Positions 9,988-21,409 are shown, counted from the stretch's first letter. The stretch: DNA of 64,000 nt from Plumapathes pennacea (GCA_964036295.1 OZ038467.1:15411670-15475669), one strand, 5' to 3'. Made by a program: numbers and translations. Notes: generated by a model not told the origin, from the sequence alone.

Positions 9988-10827
9988 ATGTCGATGTTGC
10001 TGAAGGCTGACTCTTCCCTGTTCACGACTTTCTGTTTCTTGCTAATAATTTCTCACGCACTCGTGGAATGCCGCAATCAGAATACTGAAGTAGCTACTTG
10101 CTTTGAGTTCGTTGGAGTAGGCATTTTTGCCCAATGTTCCTGCTACCATTCAGCCAGTATGCGGATATGTGCAGAATTTCGCTGGCTGCCAGCGGCAAGC
10201 AATCCGGTAAGCAATCAGTCGAACGCTCAGGTACTGCCTCGGGGTTTGGTGAACAAAACAAGCAAGGCAAAGCAGCCAAACGTGCTTTGCACGAACATCT
10301 ACGATACAAGAAAGAAAGAGCCGGCGGACGGTCTTAATCGCAACTCGACCTGCGGTGATTACCTCGGTTTGTTGAGCCGGTTGTATCCAGGCACAAACAT
10401 GAAAAACACAGATGCACAGTATGTGAATGACACATTACGCTGGGGATTCTGTTGGAGAAGTTTGCTTGGCTGCAATTACACCATAACACCTGAAACTGAG
10501 CCACTGGACGCCTTTCACTATAATTACGTAGAGTCTTTTACAGAGCAGTCGCCGTCCAAGCACATACGTCTTGGAGTCCGGTATGATTTTAAGAGCTGCA
10601 ACGGGACGCTTCAGGTCGTCGGCATGCAAAATGATCCTTTAGTTGATGCAACGACAGATTCACTGAAGCCAATTTGGTTCGCTATGACGAAGACGCCAGT
10701 GACGAAGATACAAGAGACAAAACACACCCAATGTAGTGCCAACAGTGGCTTGTCCTGCCGTGCTCATCTTTGTAATGGAGCTGGAGTTCTGTTGCTTGCG
10801 ATTTCGGCCACTGTGCTGCTTTTATAA
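9988..10827 (+). CDS. Secreted, probably GPI-anchored Cys-rich protein, 279 aa
   Basis: An uninterrupted 279-codon frame. I chose the ATG at 9988, because the open frame extends upstream only to a TTG and the residues after 9988 form a signal peptide (hydrophobic LFTTFCFLLIISHALVEC, ~residues 11-28). The mature part has about twelve Cys and six or more N-glycosylation sequons (NQS, NKT, NST, NDT, NYT, NGT). The C terminus is a short hydrophobic tail (GVLLLAISATVLLL) after CNGAG, a classical GPI-attachment pattern. The last cysteines read C-x4-C-N, as at the end of Ly6/uPAR domains, but I cannot align a whole three-finger domain. Likely a cell-surface protein of unknown role. The absence of introns is unusual beside its neighbours. 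Confidence 0.65.
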   Translation: MSMLLKADSSLFTTFCFLLIISHALVECRNQNTEVATCFEFVGVGIFAQCSCYHSASMRICAEFRWLPAASNPVSNQSNAQVLPRGLVNKTSKAKQPNVLCTNIYDTRKKEPADGLNRNSTCGDYLGLLSRLYPGTNMKNTDAQYVNDTLRWGFCWRSLLGCNYTITPETEPLDAFHYNYVESFTEQSPSKHIRLGVRYDFKSCNGTLQVVGMQNDPLVDATTDSLKPIWFAMTKTPVTKIQETKHTQCSANSGLSCRAHLCNGAGVLLLAISATVLLL

Positions 10828-13235
10828 GGCGCTCTACTGTAACCAGTTCGCCGCAAGTCAAACTGAACCGAACTTATTTGAATTTGCTAAAAACCGAACG
10901 TAGTTTGCTTGTTTGTTTTTTTAATCTGTTCATGAAAAAATATTTGGCGTCTGAATTGAACCTTCCTTTAATTTTTTGTTCGCACTAACATCTCGACCTC
11001 CACTAAGAGGGCTATGTTGGCTTTTGCCTTACCGTTTCTCTGCCAAATCAGGAACTGCCAATATAAAATGAAGAGACCACTCCAAAAATAGGGTTAGTGC
11101 TTTTAAGGTGTTGTTGAGTTGTGTTCAGTCTTTCCCCGATTTTGCATAGTTTTGTGGGCACTATAGAAACATGAAAACTGGTGAAACTGTCTTTTAGTCA
11201 TTTTTTCCAGCTATTGTAAACTCGAAAACGCCTTTGCTAACAGCCTGTAATCAGTCTCGTAACGTCGCCCACATATTTTTATTATGGTGAAGAAAACTCA
11301 TATCACAACACCCAGGAGGCATTTAACTGTTTCACTGCAGTGGTCTTGTTGTGATTAAGCGCGCACACCACCGCTTGGCTCGACCTTTTCGTAATAAGCG
11401 ATGTATAGCGGAATCAGACCACCTAGCCATACATAGGCAGCTTTTTTTGTGTGTAGATTTTGTTGAATATTAGGCAGATGGTATGCCGTGTAGAAACGTT
11501 ATCAAACCAGTTATCTTATGAGGATATGTTACAAGTGGTCATCGTCATCATCATCGTCAGTGGCGTGCCATTTTTCTACTCAAACATGAACCATAAAGCT
11601 GTATTTTTGCCTCACGGCTTTGATTTTGTGTTACGTGGTTGAACGTTTCTGGACTCAAATTCATACGCGAGCATTGAGCTTAGTCAGCCAACACTTTTTC
11701 TTTGTATTGGCACCTAGTACTGGGAGAGAAAATTTCTGTGAAGATTTCACATTGTACCTACAATGCCTAACTCTTGTAGAAGCTTCGTACCCAGATTTTT
11801 GTCGATGCCGAAGGTGTTCATAAATCACGAAACAGCTTGGCAGAATATAAAAAGGTTATCAGATAGCTTTTTATGACGTCAAATGTAAACCAATCTGACT
11901 CTAGCTACAGAAATCCTTTGGTTCAGTTGACAAGTATGAGTCATTTTAGAATTGGGAGATTATTGCAAGCGCGCTTGGTGTTCTTATCTCGTACGAGAAC
12001 ATCCGGAATGTCGGAACTTTCAAGTGAAGCAGTTTTCGATTGACCCGATGATGATGTGAAGTAGACCCGACCCTGTCAAAGAAGTTTCAAACGACCCATA
12101 TGAGGAAATCTCGTCATATCTTTTTGTTCTGTTGCAGACATGTTTGACATTGTTCCCCACATGTCTGACAAACTGAGAAATTGGCGGTGTTTTAGTAAAA
12201 CAACCCAGGAACAAGATAAGCCAATGGATCAGTTCATTCAAATCGTTCACGTTCGCATTTTATAGTTCATCCACAAAACGGCCATCCCAGCGTAAATGAC
12301 ACGACAATAGAATACGTTTGAAAAAGCCTGGTTCAAACGCACATAAGAACAGGCATGAGTGCAACGGCTGTATATTAAGCACTGTTCACTTGCAAGCTTC
12401 TGTGTTTGTACCACAACGCGGCGTACTGACATCGGGCGCCTCCGGAACCCAATGAAAATGCCCGATGTGCCTGAGTTTTCTTTATCTTTGTTTTAAAACG
12501 AGGCCCTGTGCCTTCTTCAAAGACGAAACATGTGCGCCGCTCCAGTGAATGTCACAAGGAAGTTGCACGAGATAGTATGATGATGATGTGTGTAGTTAGA
12601 GAGACGGGGGTTTAGGGAGAAAACTAGATATCAAAATGTTGGGGCTTGCTGTCGGTTTACGGTCTAAGAGCGCATTTTTTGTAATCATGTCAGTGCGTTG
12701 GTATATCTCTCCACGGTTGTTGTCATGTTTTGCCATCTGATACGATATGCCAAAATGAATGACCTTGCATGTGATTCAGTCAAACCACTAGATAAAGTAA
12801 GGGTCTACAAGGTTAAATATGTTTGCCAATACGTGGCCAAGCCTGTTTAACTTGTTTGCTTTTCTAAATGCTTAAAGGTATATCGCCTTCGGCGAACGCA
12901 TTTAACAATGCTTTCCACTCAATATCTATGACATTTTAGAAGGAAAAGCTCATTCGTTTCACCAGGTTTGGCCATGTCTTTGGTAAACATATTTTACAAT
13001 GTTGAAACTCGTGGGAGATGAAAAATGTTAGCACTAATTCACCAAACGGACAAAATTTTAGTAAGAAGCAAAAACCCAAAAAGTTCACAAGTTTTGAAAT
13101 GGGATGGGATACTGTTTAGTGATAAGAGGGAACCTTAACGTTGCGGAGCACCAATGTTGGGTCAAGAGCCAGCTCATTAGAGTTTCATTGTCAAATTTTC
13201 CGTAATCGTTAAAATCCCCATACAGTCTTTTATAG
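10828..13235. other. Intergenic stretch, nothing supported
   Basis: About 2.4 kb downstream of the GPI-type gene. Frames up to ~76 codons occur on both strands but lack ATG starts, splice context or recognisable composition. No repeat recurs elsewhere in the window. Confidence 0.4.
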
Positions 13236-13278
13236 TAACAACTTTATTCCCGGAGCCTTGGGCCGCCTGTGGTTCTAG

Positions 13279-13400
13279 ATTCCAGGTTCTCTCGTCCAAC
13301 CTATCCGGTGCAATTCCTGTATTTAGTCGCAAGTCTCAAGCAGCAACTTGAGCAGGACAGCAAGATTTTGCTGTCTACAGACAGCAGCACGTTGGTCAAG
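13279..13400 (+). CDS. Candidate internal exon, coiled-coil-like
   Basis: An open frame reads FSRPTYPVQFLYLVASLKQQ, then LEQDSKILLSTDSSTLVK, and ends at a consensus GTAAGT donor. Possible acceptors lie at TTCTAG (ending 13278) or ATTCCAG; both have poor polypyrimidine tracts. No ATG is in frame upstream before a stop at 13236. I do not recognise a family. An antisense frame also exists (13323-13523). Confidence 0.3.
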
Positions 13401-13989
13401 GTAAGTAAACAAATGGTTTTCGATCATTCCTGTTATATATTCCATCAGTCGAAGTAAATATGGCTCGTTTTGCTTGTTTTCGAGCTCTGCGAGGGTAATA
13501 ATCACAAAGCCAATGGTGTACATGTAGCATCGCGCTTTTTGGAGAATCCAAGCGGGTCGCCATCTCGGAATCTAATGTTCTTCAGTCAGTCTGCCTAGCG
13601 TACGACCTCCAGGCGAGGTGGCTGTGCTTGGTTATACTTCTGTGCAGTGTCTGTTGCATCCTCGAGCACCTTCATCTCTGGGAACCTACATTTTCCCGGT
13701 AATTGAGTCTCGCCTTCTCACCGCTTACGGCCATTAAAGGCTTATTTGTGCTCCGAGCTAAGAGATCTGCGAAACTGTGTCTTCTCTTTCTTGTGTATCC
13801 ATATCTCTGTTCTCGCATTAAAAAATGTTGTATGTTTTCCTCATTCTCAATTTTCCCAGAAAATTTTCGTTTTTGATACAAATCTCGATAAAATCTCCCA
13901 TACAACAAGATGTAGATACAAGACCAAGCAATTTGACGAACGGCTATAAACGGCCTGGATATTGTGCCATTGTATGGGAAGCAAGCTTG

Positions 13990-14328
13990 CTAGACGTAAA
14001 AGGAATAAATTGATTTCTTCAAGGCATCGACTGGAGCTGACCTCAGCACAACCAGACGCTCGTTTTCCAGTGAAATGTAGGCCTTCCGCTCATCCGCCGA
14101 GTCACGCCGGGGCTGTACATCAATCCGGCGCGGCTTGCTAACCGACTCATCACGACGTAGTTGGCCTTGGACAAGCATCGGCGCCTCGGAGCGCTGTACT
14201 GTGTTCTGTACCCAAGTGCGTTGTTTTTGCTTATTCCGCCCTCCCATATCTGGGTCGCGCTCATCTATCGACATGACCGGTGTACATTTTGAGCTTGTGC
14301 AGCCAATTAAAGAGCAAGAGCTTCCCAT
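13990..14328 (-). CDS. Candidate N-myristoylated basic protein, 112 aa
   Basis: ATG at 14328 in strong context (GAAAATGGG). The N terminus MGSSCSLIGCTSSKC fits an N-myristoyl transferase site (Met-Gly with Ser at position 6 of the nascent chain) with nearby Cys for palmitoylation. The rest is highly charged (KQKQR, LRRDESVSKPRR, QPRRDSADERK), with no membrane span. The frame ends in a natural TAG after SIYSFYV. It may be complete, or a first exon (a weak GTCAGC donor lies inside). The anchored, polybasic layout suggests a membrane-associated signalling or adaptor protein; no family recognised. Confidence 0.4.
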   Translation of the reverse strand: MGSSCSLIGCTSSKCTPVMSIDERDPDMGGRNKQKQRTWVQNTVQRSEAPMLVQGQLRRDESVSKPRRIDVQPRRDSADERKAYISLENERLVVLRSAPVDALKKSIYSFYV

Positions 14329-14645
14329 TTTCTTTCAACCGAAGCACTTTTTAACGTAGCAAATTGCTTCACAACTTCTCTCGATCAAGATTCGCAAAGG
14401 TGCACCAAACTGGAAGTTGTGTTTATGACGTCAGCCATGCGCGCGCGCCGCGCAACGCCATTTGATTCGAATGTGTGTTCAGTTGGTTTTTGTTAAAAAC
14501 TATCCCATTCTTTTAAAACAACTTTGTTTGTCAGACACAAGCAGAGCAGCCTATGGCAAACGAAATGAAACCAACGTACTTTTTCTCTCGAGATATACCC
14601 AAGCTTAGCGAGGAGATTTGTCCCGGTTGACTTCCAAATAAAAAT

Positions 14646-14905
14646 GACGGGGATGCTCGTCAGGAATTTTAGTCTTGACTTCTAAGAGGTACAAAAATGG
14701 GCGCGGCTCGATCTTGTTTTGACCCCTAAAAGGTACCAATAGAAGTATACCAATACAATAAAAGTTCATTCGACTGACACCAGACCCCTAAACGGTACCA
14801 CGTCACATAAAAATGTCAGCGTTTGACTAAGCTGTACCAAAACCCGTGAGAGGACGACGAGCATCCCCGTCCTTTCTTATATGGAATCCCCCCCCCCCCC
14901 CCCCC
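14646..14905. mobile_element. Poly-C-capped foldback element
   Basis: A 16-bp perfect inverted pair (GACGGGGATGCTCGTC at 14646 and its complement at ~14857) encloses ~200 bp with repeated GGTACC-type motifs (AGGTAC, GGTACC). A run of ~20 C begins at 14887. It shares its layout with the insert at 17797-18208. Confidence 0.6.
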
Positions 14906-15197
14906 CCGGCAGATTGTTGGAATAACCTTAAAAGGCTCTATTAGGCAGGAACTTGTTACTTAAAACAATAATAATGTAACTACAATAATTATACTCATAC
15001 CTTCTGTACATCTATTGCCTGGTTCTCTGACTGTCTCTTACATCAGCTGTGATGCAGTGCTGTGCATAATCTGTTGGACTGTACTTGGTTCGTAGTACTG
15101 TATGTTGTAACTCTGGAACAAGACAAGAAACAATACTATTATGATACCTGCAATGCCTGCAATCAAAAATGAAAAAATTGAGTAGCCCAGTCTATGT

Positions 15198-15427
15198 TTA
15201 AAGGGACAGTGTCATAATATGCACATGCATTGTTTGAACCTTGAAAACATTCGCCCAATGTTTTCAGGTTTGAAATCCAATATGGTGTCCACATCGGCGG
15301 TGAATATGCCTCTCAATCGCCACCGTTGTGGATGCCATCTTGGATTTCAAACTTGAAAACATTGGGCAAATGCTTTTAAGATTCGACCAAACGGACGCAT
15401 GCGCATCTCATGACACTGCCCCTTTAA
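15198..15427. mobile_element. Foldback element with AAAGGG-CAGTGTCAT termini
   Basis: TTTAAAGGGACAGTGTCAT at the left is mirrored by ATGACACTGCCCCTTTAA at the right. Inner arms GTTTGAAATCCAATATGGTG and its mirrored counterpart fold around ~15305. No coding capacity. Confidence 0.7.
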
Positions 15428-17620
15428 GTATATGCATGCTTTAGCTGTGCAATGGGGAGGTAGCGAAGGTCAGTCAACTGTCCCGTTTTCTGGGGAAGTT
15501 TCCCGTATACACTGTACGTGCCCAGCTATGGTCCTCAAACTCTGGCAATCTCTTGCACTACCATACCTGCCTCATCTCCCATGAAATGACATCACTCTCC
15601 AGCCATAATATAATAAACTGAGCCTAATTACTCATGTCCCTGGGGGGCGATGAGTCTAGCAATGCAGGTCGTTAATATATATTTTTTCCTCCGTCGAGAA
15701 TCTCCACACGGTAATTGGTTGTTGGCGATCACGTGATTGTGATGACCTACTTGTTTTTGGCGAGCAAATTTGAAGAGAGAGAAAGACAAGTGTCAATGTC
15801 TGTATGGTTTTCCTTGTGGTAGCGATTTTTGTTTAAACGGATAGCTAATATGCGCCTTCAACTTTACTAGTCTGCTCCGCTTCAGAAGCAATAATATTGA
15901 TGCACCGTCATGAACTGAATCTGGCAGTCCCAGTCGCTCGAAGGATTATGTTGGAATTATCTTGCTTTAGAATATTCTTTCTGTCGTAAATGAAGCGTCT
16001 GAGAATGTATAAACAAGTTTCTCTCGGCCGTACTTGATTCGCGTCGTTTTAACATTCCCAAGTGCAAATGCTCGATTATAGATACCGCTTCAACCAATGT
16101 ATTTGTGTTCTGAGCAATATTTGTGTGAAAGGGTAAGACGTGGCGAAATTGATGAAATATGAACTCGAATTTACCCTGCGGGCAGAGCGTCTCCCTTTGT
16201 CGGAAACTCGGGGGCTCAGTGTAACGTGCGGCGTATACGAACAGTTGGCGTTTAACTTCGTTTTGCGTGAAGTAAAGGTTCCTTGTTTATTGTCTGAGGA
16301 TACTAAATTACTAATAGGTTTGAGGCAAATATCACGTGAGAGATACAAGATCTGTCAATGAAATGTCACGAGGCGGGTATTATCATCGAATGGGGAATCC
16401 CGAATCATCAGCTACTTAGCTTTCACTCACGCCGCTTTAACAAAAGCAGGGAAGACCCGCAGGCTATTACATAGAGAATATTTGTCACTGATTACCTCGA
16501 AGTTGTCAAAAGCTCAAGGTTCATATCCGACTATCCGAGCCTAATGTTCGCTCCACAAGCTGTCACGGTATTCAAACGTCTGCAGCTTCCGATAGAGATT
16601 AATTTTGTATCGACCCAGAATTTTGCATTAAAGCTTAATGCATAGCAGTCTTGAACATATTTGTGCATCAGACTTGTACATGTAGGATGTGTAACTTCTG
16701 AGATGGCGTTTTCATACGAAGCAAGCAACTTCACCAGTATCATGTTTTAATGTGCTGCAGACATAAGTCTAAAAAGCTGTCAATTACAGCTACTTGAACA
16801 TGATGCACATGCTGGGAAGATTAGCAAAGACAAGATAAGACTAAAAAGCTGTTATTACAGCTACTTTTACATGATACATACGCAAACATTCCAACATCTG
16901 CTGCAGAGATAGGCATAAACAAGCAATATTAAAGAGAGTGGCGCTGAGAAAAGCTATTTGTTGTTGCTGTTAGGGTCTTCGTTTTCCGGGGTTATAGGTC
17001 TTCGTTTTCAGGGTCTTCGTTTTCGTTACAACCCGGCAGTGTCAAGACGAGAACTCCAGTGGAGATGACGCAGCAACTTCAATTCACCACTGGGCAGTCG
17101 GTTGATAGGTGTGAGTCACCAGTTTTATGGGATGTGGGCACTACAGATAGCCGAAAGTGATACCGGGCATCATGTTCTAAAAGCATTCCAACATGAGATA
17201 AGGCTATTTCCCCAGTCAATCCCATTACAAAATGACAACAGAGTCCTCCACAAAACATGTCAGCTTGAAAATTCATTCAACAAGGTTGCCAGGTTATATA
17301 TAGCAAGCGTCACACCAGCATTATCACGTGCATCGGAAAGCAAGTTCAAAATGCTCCCGGCAAAAACGATCACTTAAGACAAAAGCAAATCACTCATTGA
17401 AATTCCGTATGAAACATCATACTCGGCATGAGTACACTGGCACTGCCAGTCTAGTTTACAGTAAACCTTACAAGACATGCCATAATTTGTACTGACAGTA
17501 AAAGCAATCCAAACATCCTGCCCTTATGCATGTACTACAGAAAGACTTCATTCAGGCACTGAGTTTCAAATTAATGGGGGGCGTTTGTAATGTACAAAGC
17601 AATAATATCAGATTATATAA
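15428..17620. other. Intergenic stretch with no supported gene
   Basis: A TCACGTGA E-box with a nearby ATTGG (about 15710-15737) looks promoter-like, but no convincing first exon follows. Frames near 16076-16361 start at GTG or lack splice support. A short duplicated AAGCTGT-ATTACAGCTACTT segment occurs at ~16773 and ~16845. Confidence 0.35.
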
Positions 17621-17621
17621 T

Positions 17622-18357
17622 TATAGACATGTTGAGTGTTTTACTGGAAAATATACCGTGCAAATCCATACGAAGCTACATCCGGGACCCGAGTGGCATA
17701 TTTTCCATATCCCCACTAGTGAGGATATCAATGGCATCATTTCCTGCTTTTGCATGGTTGTTTGTGCAATTTCTCGTAAAACGCTTGTGTCTATATAACC
17801 CGGGGGGGGGGGGGGGGGGGGGTACTCAAAGGACTTTTGTACGGGGAGGCTCCGCCTGGATCATTTATTCAGTTCCTAAACTGGCGGGAATCATCAGGCA
17901 ATACAAACACCTCTTGCTTTGATTTGTAGCCTTCGATTCCACGGCGGGGTGCTTCCCACTTTTAACAAGGCGCAGTTTCCGGTCTTCCGCCGTTTTTTTC
18001 TCCCGTTTTTTCCTGGCGTTTTTCGTACCCCTTTAAAATACCAAAATTATTTCCTCACTCCACCCTTTTTATTGACCCTTTAAAATACAAAGAAACGTCA
18101 TTTTCCTATACCTTTTTTATACCTCGATCGTAAAAATACACCCCTTTCGGACGGAGCCTCCCCGTATAGCCAATCATAGGGAGTATACCCCCCCCCCCCC
18201 CCCGGGCTATATAATAAAAAAAGAATAACAAGGCAGCTTGAAGATAATGGATTTTATTTTCTTGTGGTAAAAACAATGTTTTTCTCACTCGTGCAGCTCT
18301 TGTTCATAAAATATTGTGTTTTTACCACTCAAAATCTCAGCACCACCGTGTAATATC
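17622..18357. mobile_element. Two-module hairpin composite, copy 1, split by an insertion
   Basis: Module 1 (17622-17793) and module 2 (~18220-18357) correspond to the modules of the copies at 49966-50290 and 60339-60663. Here they are separated by ~410 bp of poly-G-capped sequence. Module 1 contains the internal palindrome TATCCCCACTAGTGAGGATA. Confidence 0.7.
17797..18208. mobile_element. Poly-G-capped foldback inserted into the hairpin composite
   Basis: Flanked on both sides by TATATA. The left end is CCC followed by ~20 G and GTACTC; the right end is GAGTATA followed by C15 and GGG. Inner inverted pair TACGGGGAGGCTCCG / CGGAGCCTCCCCGTA. No coding capacity. Confidence 0.7.
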
Positions 18358-18609
18358 CTCAAGACATATAATATTATTCATAATTTATTATTATACTACT
18401 TTGGCATCAGTGATTTATCGAACCAGTGACATATATGTTTGAGCGACAGAGCTCAAAAACAATAAGAAAATTCCAATGAGATTGCAGTTTATATGAGAAG
18501 TTTAATTCACTGACAGCATTTTCAATTTCTAAAAACCAGGAAATTTAAGGGGAGTCAAAACAAAGTCACATTGCCACCAGCAAGTTTTACATACACCTAT
18601 ACAGGACAC

Positions 18610-19021
18610 TGTAAAGGTCAAAGCCTGTGCCCAACCCATGTCATAACCTTGTGTGGCCTTTTGGTTCTGTCCCAGTTGTAATTCGCACAACACATATTTG
18701 CCAATTTGCTGGTGAAAATATTTTGTTTGTAGTAATTACTGAGAGTATTACTGATGAGGGGCTTTCCCTGAATGAGGAGGTACCAACAAGTAACAGTGAA
18801 TTGCACAATCCAAATTTTTCCTTCTGGCACTTTGGTAGACCTTCTTGTCATCTTTGAAAATCAAAACAGCTCCTTGACAAGGGGTTTTTAACTTTTGGCT
18901 GCATGTCCGACATGACAAATAGAAATGATATCTCAACCCAACCCAACTTGGTGTGTGAATTATGCATGGATCAGTTATTTGTCCTGACTTTTTGTTCCAT
19001 TTGTACATGGCTTTTAGGGTC
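18610..19021 (-). other. Degenerate protein-like frames, possibly transposon-derived
   Basis: A good acceptor (CCCCTACCCCCAG) precedes a frame reading TLKAMYKWNKKSG, then PSWVGLRYHFYLSCRTCSQK and QGAVLIFKDDKK. A second frame continues in the same direction (WIVQFTVTCWYLL to NYNWDRTKRPHK), as if a frameshift separated two parts of one protein. The C-x2-C-x6-C spacing suggests a small zinc-binding module, but no family is recognised. Nearby inverted copies of GGCTGGTCATTTATTACCTG (~19103 and ~19697) point to a mobile element. Confidence 0.3.
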
Positions 19022-19393
19022 TGGGGGTAGGGGAATTTGACGGCCAAAATTTGAAAAGTTCAAATCCCTTGGGGTGGATGTAAAAGTACATATTGACTGG
19101 GGGCTGGTCATTTATTACCTGTGAGGGGGGCCCGACAGTTTTATGTTCAGAACAGGCATTTTGAATCCAACCCCCCACACTTCTAAGTCTTTTAAATTTC
19201 GGACCCCCCACACGAAGCTGGCCAATACAAAAATGAGCTTCTCTCTCCTCTATCCCAAACCCTTTGGCTTCACTCATTTCTCTCTCTTTGTCAATGCTTT
19301 GTGGCTTAAATGAAGATGGGTGATTCAAGCTGCCGTCACATGTATTTTAGTTCGGTTGTTGTGCAAGCCACAAAGAATGTTGAACAAAGATCT

Positions 19394-19514
19394 GGGTCCA
19401 GTTGCATAAAAGATTAGCACCCGGAACCAGGTGTAAATAACAATAGAAATGTATTAAATTTCCATTGTTATAAACACCTAGTCCTGAGCGTTAATATTTT
19501 ATGCAACTGGGCCC
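19394..19514. mobile_element. Small foldback element with GGGYCCAGTTGCATAAAA ends
   Basis: GGGTCCAGTTGCATAAAA at 19394 is mirrored by TTTTATGCAACTGGGCCC ending at 19514. Inner arms (CACCTGG.. and TTCCATTGTTAT..AACAATAGAAA) also pair. ~120 bp. Confidence 0.75.
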
Positions 19515-19647
19515 TGGTTTCATCTGTCAATATAATTATCACTTTTATTTACATTAACTATGACAAATAAGCAATTTGATATTGGAAAGCGGAAAGAAAG
19601 AAAACTAGTGAAAACTACTCCACTCATACTTAATTCAAGAACATGAC

Positions 19648-19684
19648 CCCCCCCCCCCCCCCAAAAAAAAAAAAAAAAAAAAAA
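19648..19684. repeat. (C)n(A)n tract
   Basis: A C run of about 15 is joined directly to an A run of about 20. It lies inside an area of repeat-derived sequence. Confidence 0.8.
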
Positions 19685-20090
19685 GAAAACGTCCCACAGG
19701 TAATAAATGACCAGCCCCTTGGTGCAATTGATCTGTTTGATCCAGTAGCTGTCACATAGCTGTCTGACTTTTACTGTCCACCTGCCTCTTACATGTATAT
19801 GCAGAAAAGTAAGGACTGATTCTTTACACAGACAATCAAAATTAATAGCAATCAATTGATGATATTGAAAATTATCAATCACAGTAGAGTCAATAAAAGG
19901 TCATAAAAATCAATCGGCCAGTAGGCTATTTCCAAGATGTATGTTGCCTCGGATTCAAAGCAAAGCCCAGTGTATAAAAATTGTTCTTATGTCTACATTT
20001 TTCATGCTAGACAAACTTATTTTCATAACAAAGGGTTCCTACTGGGACTGGTATTGAGACAGAGACATCATACCCCCTAGTGTTCTTACC

Positions 20091-20418
20091 TTTAGTGAAG
20101 TTGGAGCAGCTGGCAGTTCAGATTTTCCTTGAGCAGCATGCGTCCTTCCCTGTGCTTCCCACGGCAGCAGCAACAAAAACATGACAGAACTGGTTGCCTA
20201 TTTTTTCAGTGATGCATTCATCTTTTGAAATGTCAAGAATTTCCTCGCCATCTTCATCGATCCACCTCGACTCCAGCGGAGTCACCTCCACTCGCGAAGA
20301 ACCTGGGCAATGGCCGGCAGGGTTGTCGCTAAGCGCCAGCTGCTGGAGAATTTCGCCGGCTACGTAAGAAACACCACATGGCTGGCTGTCAAATTTGGAA
20401 GTCGAGCAGTTTTGAACT
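20091..20418 (-). other. Unresolved exon-like GC-richer island
   Basis: On the minus strand an open frame of ~104 codons runs from ~20418 to a TGA near 20119, with acidic, protein-like composition (LESRWIDEDGEEILDISKDE, GNQFCHVFVAAAVGSTGKD) but no ATG. A second minus frame opens at an ATG near 20184 (MFLLLLPWEAQG...) and ends on a strong GTAAGA donor at 20090. It is phase-compatible with the acceptor before 19021. On the plus strand a strong acceptor (TATTTTTTCAG, ending ~20209) and a TAC-GTAAGA donor (~20364) bracket a 50-codon frame. A CCGCCATTTT (YY1-type) element at ~20571 suggests a promoter. I cannot choose between these. Confidence 0.3.
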
Positions 20419-21010
20419 TAATAGGCAGTTATAATCTTGCCATATAAAAAGTTATCGTCTAAACAGAAATGTTAGATTACAAACCTCACTAGCCACGATA
20501 TTTCGAGACTATCAAGAGTAACTTCATTGAAATAAAGTCTTGTTTCTAGCTGTTTCTTGCTTCCGTATAGCCGCCATTTTTTAAATAAACACGATGCTCA
20601 GTAGCCGCACATTCGAGGTACTGCGAATTACTGGGCACAAGACAGTCTCATTCCCAGGCTTTTTCCAATCAGCTCATAAAAATATCGGGAAAAAAGTGGA
20701 CACCACGACACAATTTGGAGCTCACCCTTTTTCGCAGTTGACAAGTTTCAATCATATATAAACTACCATATTTTCCGGAGTGTAAGTCGATCCTTCGATA
20801 AAGTGTAAGGGAAAGAGAATAAGGGTATTATCAACTGATTTTGTCAATGTTTGTGTGACTTTGCATGGCATAACTCAAAATCTTGAGTGATTGGTGGTGG
20901 AAATCTTCAAGTAAAAACTTTAACAATGGTCTATGATCATATTTGGCGCTAGTCACTTTGTGCTCATACACCGGTATATGCGGTAATCAATATCAACAGA
21001 TACCCAAGGT

Positions 21011-21225
21011 CACGGCAAATGCCTTGGCTCATGGCAAAAGTCATCACTCCCGGCAAAATTCGTCGCTCACGGCAAAAGCCATCACTCCCAGTAAAAGTCA
21101 TCGCTCAGGACAAAAGCCATCGCTCAAAGTTATAGCCATTGCTCACGGTAAAAGCCATCGTTCGCCGCAAAAGCTATCGCTCACGGCAAAAGCCATCAAT
21201 CAAAGAAAAAGCAGCAAAAGCAAGG
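21011..21225 (+). repeat. 19-bp minisatellite
   Basis: About eleven diverged units of a 19-bp motif close to GCCATCGCTCACGGCAAAA. As 19 is not a multiple of 3, the translated frame repeats every 19 residues (AHGKSHHSRQ..., then AHGKSHRSPQ...), which makes it look coding although it is a tandem repeat. Confidence 0.8.
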
Positions 21226-21368
21226 CTCACGCCATTTAAAAATTACTTTACTTATCTTGCAAGACAAAGCCGGCTAACACGGCCAGACTTTGAAATGTTC
21301 CGGAGAAAGACGACGAGTAAGTCATTGTCTTCAGTGAAGAGACGCCTTCTCCAAGTACCGACTTACTG

Positions 21369-21409
21369 GAGAGAGAGAGAGAGAGAGGGGGGGGGGGGGG
21401 GGGGGGGGG
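21369..21409 (+). repeat. (GA)n(G)n tract 1
   Basis: An alternating GA stretch switches abruptly to a run of about 21 G. A second tract of the same form lies at ~21950-21996. Confidence 0.85.

Noticed and set aside
19014..19328. 104-codon minus frame
   Set aside because: Overlaps inverted repeat sequence (GGCTGGTCATTTATTACC) and has no start or splice context of its own.
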